Source: Clostridiales bacterium (GTDB taxonomy: Bacteria > Bacillota > Clostridia > Lachnospirales > JAQSXR01). From it: DNA of 36,754 bases. The stretch spans positions 1 through 36,754 of the forward strand of contig JAQSXR010000022.1 of assembly GCA_029256575.1 (NCBI GenBank), read 5' to 3'. The position numbers were made by a program, and so were the translations under genes. Shown here piece after piece: positions 1 through 7,595 of the stretch (its first letter is position 1; the number at the start of each line of letters is the position of its first letter). Below the pieces are notes generated by a model that was not told the origin of the DNA, did not search any database, and saw only the letters and a program-made list of their open reading frames with translations.

Positions 1-1
1 A

Positions 2-754
2 AAGATGAGAAACCAAATTAAAGGGTTACAACAAGCTTCAACAAATGCACAAGATGGAATTTCATTAATCCAAACAGCAGAAGGTGCATTAACAGAAGTT
101 CATGAAATATTAAAAACAATGAGACAAAAAGTAGTAGATTACGGAAATGGTACTAAGACATCAGACGATAGAAATGCTATCTTTGCTCAATTACAACAAT
201 CAATACAAGAAGTAAACAGGATTGCAACTACTACTGAATTTAATACAATGAAATTATTCACAGGTAAATATTCAGCATCAGCTACTGAAATGAAACTTCA
301 AATCGGTGCTAATGGTGGACAAACTATGGGAGTTATCGTTGGTAACATGCAAGTATCTAAGCTTGGATTATCTGTTGCAGGTGGTGAATTTGCTGCAGGG
401 CATAGTATACTAATGCTTAAAGCAGATAATACTACTTCGGGTGTTGGAGCAGCTACTGGAGCACAAATTGCTACTGCAGTTAGTAAGACATTAAAATTAT
501 TAGATTCATCTATTAAGACAGTATCTTCACAAAGATCATCTTTAGGTGCATACCAAAACAGACTTGAAAATACTATTAACAACTTAAATGTATCTGCAGA
601 AAACTTACAAGCAGCTGAATCACGTATTAGAGACGTAGATATGGCAAAAGAAATAATGGAACACCAAAAGAACAACATATTATTACAAGCTTCACAATCT
701 ATGTTGGCTCAAGCAAATCAAGCGCCACAAGGTGTTTTATCATTACTTAGATAA
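2..754 (+). CDS. hag: Flagellin, 5' end outside window
   Basis: Structural subunit of the flagellar filament. The reading frame is already open at base 2, and the first 82 bases match bases 1111-1192 of the next flagellin exactly. By that alignment about 50 N-terminal residues lie outside the window, giving a full protein of about 300 residues. Visible are the end of the N-terminal D0/D1 coiled region, a short central variable segment (bases about 375-490), and a complete C-terminal D1/D0 region with the typical AESRIRDVDMAKE motif and a final LSLLR. It has no large outer domain, so it is a compact clostridial-type flagellin. The internal ATG at base 5 is not a start. A strong terminator follows. 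A Maf glycosyltransferase is encoded just downstream, so glycosylation of this protein is plausible but inferred. Confidence 0.95.
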   Translation, partial: KMRNQIKGLQQASTNAQDGISLIQTAEGALTEVHEILKTMRQKVVDYGNGTKTSDDRNAIFAQLQQSIQEVNRIATTTEFNTMKLFTGKYSASATEMKLQIGANGGQTMGVIVGNMQVSKLGLSVAGGEFAAGHSILMLKADNTTSGVGAATGAQIATAVSKTLKLLDSSIKTVSSQRSSLGAYQNRLENTINNLNVSAENLQAAESRIRDVDMAKEIMEHQKNNILLQASQSMLAQANQAPQGVLSLLR

Positions 755-779
755 TTTTAATTAATATTTTTATACATAA

Positions 780-804
780 CAAAGCTGACTATATGTCAGC
801 TTTG
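780..804 (+). terminator. Flagellin terminator
   Basis: Perfect 10-bp stem (780-789 with 795-804, core AAAGCTGAC/GTCAGCTTT) with loop TATAT, 25 bases after the flagellin stop and followed by T-rich sequence. The same stem core recurs after the second flagellin at 1613-1646, consistent with duplication of the whole gene unit. Confidence 0.85.
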
Positions 805-852
805 TTTATGTATAAAATTTTACATTTATGAAGAATATATAAAAAAGAGCAT

Positions 853-879
853 TAAGTTTTATTAAAACAATGTCGATAT
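853..879 (+). promoter_or_regulatory. Sigma-D (sigma-28) promoter of second flagellin
   Basis: TAAG (853-856), a spacer of exactly 15 bases, then GTCGATAT (872-879). The known sigma-D consensus is TAAA-N15-GCCGATAT, so this differs at one base in each box. It lies 82 bases before the flagellin start codon, giving an untranslated leader of roughly 75 bases. The site looks intact although the gene it serves is broken. Confidence 0.85.
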
Positions 880-961
880 ATAGTCATAAGTGTATAACTG
901 GCCGTTTACATTAAAAAATAACGTGGCAAGGAGCCACCAACATTCCAAGGAGGAATTTATT

Positions 962-1580
962 ATGATAATTAATCACAATATTTCAGCTATGAATACTCAT
1001 AGACAATTAACAGGAACAACTGGATCACTTGGAAAATCAAGTGAAAAACTTTCATCTGGTTACAGAATCAACCGTGCTGGTGATGATGCAGCTGGTCTTA
1101 CAATCTCTGAAAAGATGAGAAACCAAATTAAAGGGTTACAACAAGCTTCAACAAATGCACAAGATGGAATTTCATTAATCCAAACAGCAGAAACTTCAAA
1201 TAGGCGCAAATGGTGGACAAACTATGGGCGTTATCGTTGGAAACATGAAAGTATCTAAACTTGGATTATCTGTTGCAGCAGCAGGTGCTGGTCATAAGAT
1301 TCTTATGAATGCAGTTGGTACTGCTCCTGGTCTTCTTTCAACAGCTCCTGGTGTTTCTGTTGCAGCAGCAGTTAGTGCTACATTAGGTGTATTGGATACA
1401 GCTATCAAGACAGTATCTTCACAAAGATCATCTTTAGGTGCTTACCAAAACAGATTAGAAAACACAATCAATAACTTGAATGTATCAGCAGAAAACTTAC
1501 AAGCAGCTGAATCACGTATCAGAGACGTAGATATGGCAAAAGAAATAATGGAACACCAAAAGAACAACATATTATTATAA
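962..1580 (+). pseudogene. Degenerate second flagellin gene
   Basis: Starts at ATG 962 after a good GGAGG site, with a normal flagellin N terminus ([16 protein letters not shown]). The frame runs correctly to base 1192, then joins sequence that in the first flagellin lies 212 bases further on (position 295). Because 212 is not a multiple of three, the frame shifts and ends at 1258. The C-terminal part continues in another frame to a stop at 1578-1580, where a CAA codon of the first copy is TAA. The last 20 or so residues, needed for the D0 coiled coil, are missing. No slippery heptamer is visible at the junction, so programmed frameshifting is unlikely. It could be a true pseudogene, a recombination reservoir, or a misassembly between near-identical copies. 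Promoter, ribosome site and terminator remain intact. Confidence 0.85.
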
Positions 1581-1612
1581 GTATAATGAATTTGCTTAAA
1601 TGTAAATAACTG

Positions 1613-1646
1613 AAAATAAAGCTGACTAATATGTCAGCTTTATTTT
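1613..1646 (+). terminator. Terminator after degenerate flagellin
   Basis: Perfect 14-bp stem (1613-1626 with 1633-1646) around loop TAATAT. The 3' arm ends in TTTATTTT, which supplies the T-run. It ends only 18 bases before the start codon of the next gene, so that gene depends on read-through or has a promoter I cannot see. Confidence 0.85.
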
Positions 1647-1663
1647 ATACGGAGGGTAATTAT

Positions 1664-1981
1664 ATGCAATATTTAAAAAAGAATTGTATTGGTCTAATAA
1701 ACCAAATTGACAAGGCAGTAGATTTGCTAGTGAAACAAAATATAGAACTGGCTATGGATGAATTAATAACCGTAATTGATCTTATGACTAATACAGTAGA
1801 GCTGGTATTTAGTAATAAACAAGAGTTGCTTGAAAAAGGTATTGAGGTCGATGAGCAACATATAATAGATTTACTTAAACAGGTAGTTGAAGCAATTACT
1901 AATGGTGATTTTGTGTTAGTAGCAGATTTATTAAATTATGAAATAAAGGAAATCTTTGAACAATACATTCAAAAAATATAA
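1664..1981 (+). CDS. Small helical protein of flagellar locus, unknown function
   Basis: Encodes 105 residues beginning MQYLKKNCIGLINQ. The ATG at 1664 is chosen because GGAGGG lies at 1651-1656; an upstream in-frame ATG at 1631 falls inside the terminator hairpin and has no ribosome site. The protein is acidic, lacks signal peptide and membrane segments, and reads as amphipathic helices throughout. It sits between flagellin and the Maf gene, with only 13 bases before the Maf start, so the two are probably co-translated. I do not recognise the family. Its size and helical character resemble flagellar export chaperones such as FliS/FliT, but this is only context-based inference. Confidence 0.75.
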   Translation: MQYLKKNCIGLINQIDKAVDLLVKQNIELAMDELITVIDLMTNTVELVFSNKQELLEKGIEVDEQHIIDLLKQVVEAITNGDFVLVADLLNYEIKEIFEQYIQKI

Positions 1982-1994
1982 GTAGGTGAAAATA

Positions 1995-3893
1995 ATGTCA
2001 AATATCATTTTTGATAATAATATAGAAGCTTTGAAAAAGAAAGGCTTTCCTTGTGAGAGCATATTGGAACAAAAGGATAAATATGAAATAGATAATACTT
2101 TTGAGTTTGTAGAAGCGAAAGATAAAAATCTTATTTTAAAATATAAGAATGATAAAGAAGTGTATTTTAATAGTACTTACAGACCAATCGAGGAAGCAAA
2201 GAAATGGGCTGAGCAATATAGAAACAAAGAAAAAAATAAAGTTTCTATAATATATGGGTTTGGCAGTGGATACCAAGTAGAGGAATTAGTAGAAGATTTA
2301 ACAGAAAATGATATTATGATAGTATACGAACCAAGTATAAATATTTTCATAAAATTATTGCTATGTAGAGATATAACACATCTTATTGCGAATGAACAAG
2401 TTATCATTATAGTGAATGAAATTAATGATGACAAATTTAGAAGATATCTATCGATCGAAATAAAATGGTTTAATTTGGAAAGAACCAAAATAATTGACCT
2501 TCCACAATATTTAAATATCTTTTCAGAGCAATACGATAAAGTGCTCAGTGACTTTAAAAAGGAAGTAGTTGCACAAGTTGGAAATACAGCAACACTAATT
2601 GCTAGAGCAAAAGACAGAATAGGAAATATCATCTGTAATTTACAACAATTTAAAAGAATAAACACAATAAATGAACTTATAGGGAAATTCAACAATGATA
2701 TTCCTTTTATAGTTGTTTCCGCGGGACCATCATTAATTAAGAATATTGATATTCTTCATGAGGCAAAAGGAAAAGCGTTTATATGTGCAACTGATACAGC
2801 AGCAAAGGTAATGTTAAAACATAATATTATACCAGATGTTTATGTTTGTGTGGATCCGATTAAGTTTGATATTCTTGAAATAGATGATGAGAGAGTATGG
2901 GATATACCTGTAGTATGTTCTGTTACTAGTCACTACAAATTATTAAGAGAATCAAAGGGTAAGATAATTTTATTTAATGAAGGACATGAAATAGTAAGTA
3001 GGTTAATAAAAGGAAAAGGGAAAGAATGTGATGCATTAGGATCAGGGGGATCTGTGGCACATAACGCATTTGCATTAGGCCGATTCTTGAATTTTAAGAG
3101 AATTGTTTTAATTGGACAAGATCTTGCATTTACGAATAATAAAACTCACATAGAGGGTGCTTTTTCTGATTTGTCTGTTTCAACTCAAACCAAAGAAAAT
3201 GAGATTTATGTTGAAGATATAAATGGAGACATGGTATTAACAAGGTTTGACTTTAAAGCATATTTAGACTGGTTTGAAAGAGAGATACATGCTCTTAAGG
3301 ATGAAGTTGAAGTAATCGATGCTACAGAAGGTGGGGCAAAGATTCATGGAACTGAAATAATGACCTTACGAGAAGTAATTGACAAGTATTGTATTGAAGA
3401 GGATAAAGTATCTGAAATAATAAATGAAATGGATAATTTGTTTTCTGAAAAGGATTATGATTATATTGATAAAGAAATCAGTAAACTTAAGACAAGGATT
3501 TGTACATTAGCCAAGAAGGCAAAAAAAGCTAAAGTTGCTAACATTAAAAGGTATGATTATTTTACTAAGAAAATGTTTGGTAATTCTAAATTTATCAAAG
3601 CAGAAGATGATTTAGAAAAACTTGATAAATATATAAATAATTCACCCGATATGGTTTTTATAGATGATTTAATAATAGGTTCTGAGTACATTATGGTAAG
3701 TGAAAGTTCTGGTCTTGCAGCAGATGATCCTGAAGCAATCAAGAAGCGTGTTGAAAATAAAAACACACTATATGATCAAATTGATATTGCTGTGAAGAGA
3801 GTCTTAGCTACATTTGAAAGTGTAGAAAGTGGAAAGTACTTTGAAGAAGAAAATTATGGTGTAATACCAGAGGATAGAGTATCAGATAAATAA
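1995..3893 (+). CDS. Maf-type flagellin glycosyltransferase (motility accessory factor)
   Basis: Encodes 632 residues. The ATG at 1995 is preferred over the in-frame GTG at 1986, because that GTG is part of the AGGTGA ribosome site. The middle (from about residue 235) has the signature of the Maf/DUF115 family: IPFIVVSAGPSL, then FICATDTAAKVML, IPDVYVCVDP, GSGGSVAHNAF and LIGQDLAF. Family knowledge: Maf proteins transfer nonulosonic acids (pseudaminic or legionaminic) to serine or threonine of flagellin in the cytoplasm before export, using a sialyltransferase-like fold. An N-terminal region with GFGSGYQVEEL precedes the core and a lysine-rich helical region follows. The position beside flagellin, flaG, fliD and fliS fits this role. 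The exact sugar cannot be read here, but legB at 35275 suggests a legionaminic-type donor. Confidence 0.88.
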   Translation: MSNIIFDNNIEALKKKGFPCESILEQKDKYEIDNTFEFVEAKDKNLILKYKNDKEVYFNSTYRPIEEAKKWAEQYRNKEKNKVSIIYGFGSGYQVEELVEDLTENDIMIVYEPSINIFIKLLLCRDITHLIANEQVIIIVNEINDDKFRRYLSIEIKWFNLERTKIIDLPQYLNIFSEQYDKVLSDFKKEVVAQVGNTATLIARAKDRIGNIICNLQQFKRINTINELIGKFNNDIPFIVVSAGPSLIKNIDILHEAKGKAFICATDTAAKVMLKHNIIPDVYVCVDPIKFDILEIDDERVWDIPVVCSVTSHYKLLRESKGKIILFNEGHEIVSRLIKGKGKECDALGSGGSVAHNAFALGRFLNFKRIVLIGQDLAFTNNKTHIEGAFSDLSVSTQTKENEIYVEDINGDMVLTRFDFKAYLDWFEREIHALKDEVEVIDATEGGAKIHGTEIMTLREVIDKYCIEEDKVSEIINEMDNLFSEKDYDYIDKEISKLKTRICTLAKKAKKAKVANIKRYDYFTKKMFGNSKFIKAEDDLEKLDKYINNSPDMVFIDDLIIGSEYIMVSESSGLAADDPEAIKKRVENKNTLYDQIDIAVKRVLATFESVESGKYFEEENYGVIPEDRVSDK

Positions 3894-3912
3894 ATTAATC
3901 ATTTCTAGCTAT

Positions 3913-3939
3913 TAACAAATATGAATAATAATACGATAT
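3913..3939 (+). promoter_or_regulatory. Sigma-D promoter of flaG-fliD-fliS
   Basis: TAAC (3913-3916), a 15-base spacer, then TACGATAT (3932-3939). The fit to TAAA-N15-GCCGATAT is good: the CGATAT core is exact. It lies 48 bases before the flaG start and would transcribe flaG, fliD and fliS as a late-flagellar unit. Confidence 0.75.
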
Positions 3940-3987
3940 ATAGTACAAGAAGAATTTTAATTAAAAAAATATTATGGAGGTGACAGC

Positions 3988-4392
3988 GTGGAAGTATCAA
4001 ATAATATCTCAAAAACTACCTATACTGACAATACAGTAGATTATGGAAAAAAACAAAACATTACTTCGGATATTTCACTAAGAGATACACGAGAATTTCA
4101 ATCAAAAGAAGTTGTAATTAATTCAGGCGGAATAATGATTGGTGATTCAAAGAAAAGCATTGGTGTAATACCGGATGACGTGGCAAAAGCGGTAATTAGC
4201 GAAATTAACAAAAAGATAAATCGTAATACTACTGCACATTTTGCTTATCATGAAAAAACAAACAGGGTAATGATTAAAATAACTGATTCAGAGACAAATG
4301 AGATCATTAAAGAAATTCCACCTGAAAAGACTCTTGATATGATTGCAAAGATTTGGGAATTAGCAGGAATATTGGTGGATGACAAACGATAA
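3988..4392 (+). CDS. flaG: FlaG family flagellar protein
   Basis: Encodes 134 residues from a GTG start at 3988, placed by the strong GGAGGTGA site at 3977-3984. The N-terminal half is polar and probably disordered. The C-terminal half carries the FlaG pattern: NRVMIKITDSETNEIIKEIPPEKTLDM ends the fold (given here by its key parts VMIKI, IIKEIPPEK and a terminal helix). FlaG proteins affect filament length and are usually encoded immediately before fliD, as here. The fliD start follows 21 bases after the stop. It is the first gene behind a sigma-D promoter. Confidence 0.85.
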   Translation: MEVSNNISKTTYTDNTVDYGKKQNITSDISLRDTREFQSKEVVINSGGIMIGDSKKSIGVIPDDVAKAVISEINKKINRNTTAHFAYHEKTNRVMIKITDSETNEIIKEIPPEKTLDMIAKIWELAGILVDDKR

Positions 4393-4413
4393 ATATATGA
4401 AGGAGTGATTATT

Positions 4414-5961
4414 ATGGGTATTTCATTATCAGGACTTGCATCAGGCATGGATACAGAAAGTATGATAACTGAAATGATGAAAGCACAAAATACAAGAGTA
4501 GACAAGCTTACTAAAGCGAAGAATAAAATAGAAATGAGAAAAGAAGTTTGGAGTACAGTAAATTCGAAAATATTGAAATTCTATAATGGTACTTTAAATA
4601 ATCTTAAGATGCAAGGTACATTTTTGTCTAAGAAAGTAAATGTTTTGAATCCTGGAGTAGGTACTGCTACTGCAACTATTACTGCTGCAAATGGAACGCA
4701 TGACTTTACAATCGATAAACTTGCAAAAAGTTCTGGAATTACTTCAAGCACAGCAATTTTAAAAGATGGAGTTAATGCTGCAGGAAGCACCACACTTGTT
4801 GATCTTGGAATTGACGCTGATACTAAGTTCATCAAGATTCAATCGACAGTAAATGGCGAAGAAAAAGTAATAAATATAGAGGCAACAGATACATTGTCTA
4901 GTTTGGCCAGTAAGATTGCAGCAGCAGATACGAACCTAATTGTCAGCTATGAAGCTAGTTATGGAAGAATGATTATAAAGACGAAAGATACAGGCGTAGA
5001 CAAGCAAGTTACTTTAACTGCATTAAAATCAGACGCAGTAGATGTAGATGGAAAATATACAGATATTAATACTACCACGAATATCTTTGAAAAATTAAAT
5101 ATGGGAACTGCAACGAATGGTGCTATTGTAGCAGGGTTAGGACAGGATGCAGAATTTACATATAATGGGGTAACTGGTCTTAAAAGCAAAAGTAATCAAA
5201 TCGAAATTGGAGGAATTAAGCTTGATGCTTATGCTACAGGTTCTACTTCAATTATAGTGGCAAGTAATACGGAAGAAGTTTATAAAGCGGTTAAGGATTT
5301 TGTTAAGGAATATAATGAAATATTAACGGAATTAAATAGTAGAGCTTATTCTGGAGTTGCAAAAGGGTATGAACCATTAACAAAGGAAGAAAAGAGTTCA
5401 ATGTCAGAAGCAGATATTAAGTTGTGGGAAGATACTGTTAAGAGTGGATTGCTAAATAGAGATTCTACTGCTATTGAATTAATAGACGTAATGAGAAATG
5501 TTATGACTGCAAATTCTGGTGTAGATACATCAAAAATGAAGGCACCATATACACTAATTACTTCACTTGGAATCGATACATTTACCTATCAAGAAAAAGG
5601 TGCTTTACATATTGGTGGGGATTCCGAAGATCCTATTGGAGCAATGAATGAAGATAAATTAACAAAAGCCATCAATGAAGACCCAGAAGCAGTAATGAAT
5701 CTTCTAAATGGTTTAGGTAAAGCTTTATCAGATCAATTAGGAGCTAAGATGTCCTCAGTCGTAAATGTAAAAAGTGCATTTACATTTTATAATGATAAGC
5801 AGATTGATAAAGAAATTGAATCCAAAGCTGAAGATATTACTAAAATGCAGGAGAGATTAGCTATGGTTGAAAGAAGATATAGAAGTCAATTTTCAGCAAT
5901 GGAGCAAGCTATGACTAAATCAAATGCTACTTCGTCTTGGTTAACACAAATGCTTGGATAA
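4414..5961 (+). CDS. fliD: Flagellar filament cap protein FliD
   Basis: Encodes 515 residues. The ATG at 4414 follows AAGGAGTGA at 4400-4408; an in-frame GTG at 4405 lies inside that ribosome site and is rejected. The N terminus GISLSGLASGMDTESMI and a coiled region with DKLTKAKNKIEMR are typical of the FliD N-terminal domain. The C-terminal domain begins near residue 290 and ends in a long coiled coil (KMQERLAMVERRYRSQFSAMEQAM) whose final residues WLTQML are typical of FliD. The central part is the variable outer domain. FliD forms the cap that folds exported flagellin at the filament tip. fliS follows within 15 bases. Confidence 0.95.
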   Translation: MGISLSGLASGMDTESMITEMMKAQNTRVDKLTKAKNKIEMRKEVWSTVNSKILKFYNGTLNNLKMQGTFLSKKVNVLNPGVGTATATITAANGTHDFTIDKLAKSSGITSSTAILKDGVNAAGSTTLVDLGIDADTKFIKIQSTVNGEEKVINIEATDTLSSLASKIAAADTNLIVSYEASYGRMIIKTKDTGVDKQVTLTALKSDAVDVDGKYTDINTTTNIFEKLNMGTATNGAIVAGLGQDAEFTYNGVTGLKSKSNQIEIGGIKLDAYATGSTSIIVASNTEEVYKAVKDFVKEYNEILTELNSRAYSGVAKGYEPLTKEEKSSMSEADIKLWEDTVKSGLLNRDSTAIELIDVMRNVMTANSGVDTSKMKAPYTLITSLGIDTFTYQEKGALHIGGDSEDPIGAMNEDKLTKAINEDPEAVMNLLNGLGKALSDQLGAKMSSVVNVKSAFTFYNDKQIDKEIESKAEDITKMQERLAMVERRYRSQFSAMEQAMTKSNATSSWLTQMLG

Positions 5962-5975
5962 GGAGAATTAGAAAT

Positions 5976-6353
5976 ATGGTAGGGAATGCAATTAGTACAT
6001 ATAACGATAACAAAATAAATACTGCCTCACCAGCTGAATTAACACTAATGTTGTATGAGGGAATGATAAAGTTTGCTAATCTAGCTTATATGGCTTTAGA
6101 AAAAAAAGATTATGAAAAAGCAAATAATAATATTATAAAGATTGAAAATATAATATTAGAATTACAAGCTACCTTGAATGTAAAATACGAGGTTGCAAAC
6201 AGTTTTAACGTTATGTATGTATATATTTATGAGAGACTACTCGAACTTAATAAAACAAAGAAGATAGAGATGTTAGATAATGAAATATTACCAATGTTAA
6301 GAGATTTAAGAGAAACTTGGAAGCAAGTAATGCTAAATTCGAAGAACAAATAA
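5976..6353 (+). CDS. fliS: Flagellin export chaperone FliS
   Basis: Encodes 125 residues. The ATG at 5976 is preceded by AAGGAGAA at 5960-5967; an upstream in-frame ATG at 5937 would overlap fliD by 25 bases and lacks a ribosome site. The family pattern is clear: YNDNKINTASPAELTLMLYEGMIKF near the N terminus (ASPAELTLMLYEG being diagnostic), followed by a four-helix bundle. FliS binds the flagellin C-terminal helix to prevent early polymerisation and to deliver it to the export gate. The degenerate second flagellin lacks much of that C-terminal segment, so it should not be a normal FliS client. Last gene of the flaG-fliD-fliS unit, followed by a terminator. Confidence 0.93.
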   Translation: MVGNAISTYNDNKINTASPAELTLMLYEGMIKFANLAYMALEKKDYEKANNNIIKIENIILELQATLNVKYEVANSFNVMYVYIYERLLELNKTKKIEMLDNEILPMLRDLRETWKQVMLNSKNK

Positions 6354-6362
6354 TTGATAACT

Positions 6363-6400
6363 TAAGACTATATAATAGAGATAATCTATATATGGTCTTA
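6363..6400 (+). terminator. Terminator after fliS
   Basis: A 12-bp stem (TAAGACTATATA at 6363-6374 with TATATGGTCTTA at 6389-6400, one G-T pair) followed by TTTTGTCT. It closes the flagellar operon 9 bases after the fliS stop. Confidence 0.75.
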
Positions 6401-6449
6401 TTTTGTCTAATTTATTTGGAAATGTTATTTTGTGAATAGGAGAATTATT

Positions 6450-7508
6450 ATGGCGAAAGAATATGTATTTCAAATACCAACTCATAATAGTGTATATATA
6501 GAAAATTATGAGAAAGGTAACTATGAAAATCGAGAAATTAGAGTGAATTATTGTTTGCCAGAAAAAGGAGTTAATACTGAGACAGGGGTATTGTTACTAA
6601 TATGCGGTTATGGAGCAACTATTGATTCTAATGTCTATATAAAAATGAGGCGAAATTTTTCGGATCATTACAATTTAATAACGATTCAATGTGACTATTT
6701 TGGAAGCAAATATATGCATTCTAATTTTTCAGATAGTTTTAAGGATCAAGAAGAGCTCAGAAGATGCTTTGCAGAGAACCTTACCACGGCACAGATTTCA
6801 TTTAGTGAGGAACTTAACGATTTTAATGATATGGGAATTATGCAAGCGATTGATAATATAGTTTCAACAATTACTGTTTTGGGTACATTAAAACAGCAAG
6901 GTTTGGTTTTTAATACAAACAAAGTAATGATTTATGGACATTCTCAAGGTGGATATTTAGCATTCTTGTGTAATAGATTTGCTCCTGGTTTATATAATTT
7001 GATTATTGATAATTCTGCTTGGAACGTGCCAAAGTATTTAGATGAATCAAGGTTGGTTCTTCTAAGAGTTGAACCTTTTGGAGATTTAACACTTGATATA
7101 GAATATCTAATTGCAAAAGATAAAAGCCTTAGAATAAGTACAAGTATATATGATTTGAATTTTTTGTATAAAGATTATATCAATACTTGTCAGGTAATTT
7201 CTTGTCATGGAGTAGATGATGAACTAGTGAGAATTGAAGATAAGCGAATGTTACTAAAGGATATAGAAAATATGATGCTAATAGAAATTGAAAAAGAAGA
7301 TGTTGATGGGATTTTATTTGGATCATCAGAACATGGGTTAGGTGCAGACTTCCTAAAACTTTTTGATTTAATATATAGCGAATATACACCAATATATTTA
7401 GCTGATTTTGACTTTAAAAAACCTGATAATGTGATTATTGAATTAGAAAATGGAAGAATAATTGAAATAAATTACGATAATCTATTTCCTAATATTTTAT
7501 TAAGATAG
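6450..7508 (+). CDS. Serine-hydrolase-like protein, DUF2920-type, in flagellar locus
   Basis: Encodes 352 residues from ATG 6450, behind a modest ATAGGAGA site; an in-frame GTG at 6432 has no ribosome site. It reads as an alpha/beta hydrolase: a strand and turn with LLLICGYGAT near residue 50, a nucleophile elbow GHSQGGY with Ser165, acid candidates Asp256/Asp257 in CHGVDDELV, and His295 in SSEHGLG. The stretch DFNDMGIMQAIDNI and overall length recall the DUF2920 family, proteins of unknown function that I associate with flagellin glycosylation loci of Campylobacter and clostridia; this is recall, not a search. No signal peptide or membrane segment, so it is cytoplasmic. Deacylation or trimming of flagellar sugars is possible, but no substrate can be assigned. 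Confidence 0.65.
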   Translation: MAKEYVFQIPTHNSVYIENYEKGNYENREIRVNYCLPEKGVNTETGVLLLICGYGATIDSNVYIKMRRNFSDHYNLITIQCDYFGSKYMHSNFSDSFKDQEELRRCFAENLTTAQISFSEELNDFNDMGIMQAIDNIVSTITVLGTLKQQGLVFNTNKVMIYGHSQGGYLAFLCNRFAPGLYNLIIDNSAWNVPKYLDESRLVLLRVEPFGDLTLDIEYLIAKDKSLRISTSIYDLNFLYKDYINTCQVISCHGVDDELVRIEDKRMLLKDIENMMLIEIEKEDVDGILFGSSEHGLGADFLKLFDLIYSEYTPIYLADFDFKKPDNVIIELENGRIIEINYDNLFPNILLR

Positions 7509-7531
7509 TAGGAAATATTAATTAAACATTA

Positions 7532-7573
7532 AAAAATGCCAGTTACTGAGCTGTTTCAGTAGCTGACATTTTT
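7532..7573. terminator. Bidirectional terminator between hydrolase gene and amt
   Basis: An 18-bp near-perfect stem (7532-7549 with 7556-7573; one mismatch and one G-T pair). A-run and T-run at the outer ends form a T-run in either direction. It lies between the convergent gene ends at 7508 and 7596 and can serve both. Confidence 0.85.
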
Positions 7574-7595
7574 ATATACCCACTTCTAAATCTCA

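Noticed and set aside
890-961. Longer N terminus for the second flagellin from base 890
   Set aside because: The added 24 residues are unlike any flagellin, and GGAGG directly precedes the ATG at 962.
1224-1580. Separate small flagellin-like gene starting at ATG 1224
   Set aside because: It has no ribosome site and begins in the middle of a flagellin domain; it is the out-of-frame tail of the degenerate flagellin.
2177-2695. 172-codon minus-strand open frame inside the Maf gene
   Set aside because: Antisense shadow of an AT-rich coding region; hydrophobic composition only reflects the complement of Lys/Glu/Asn codons.
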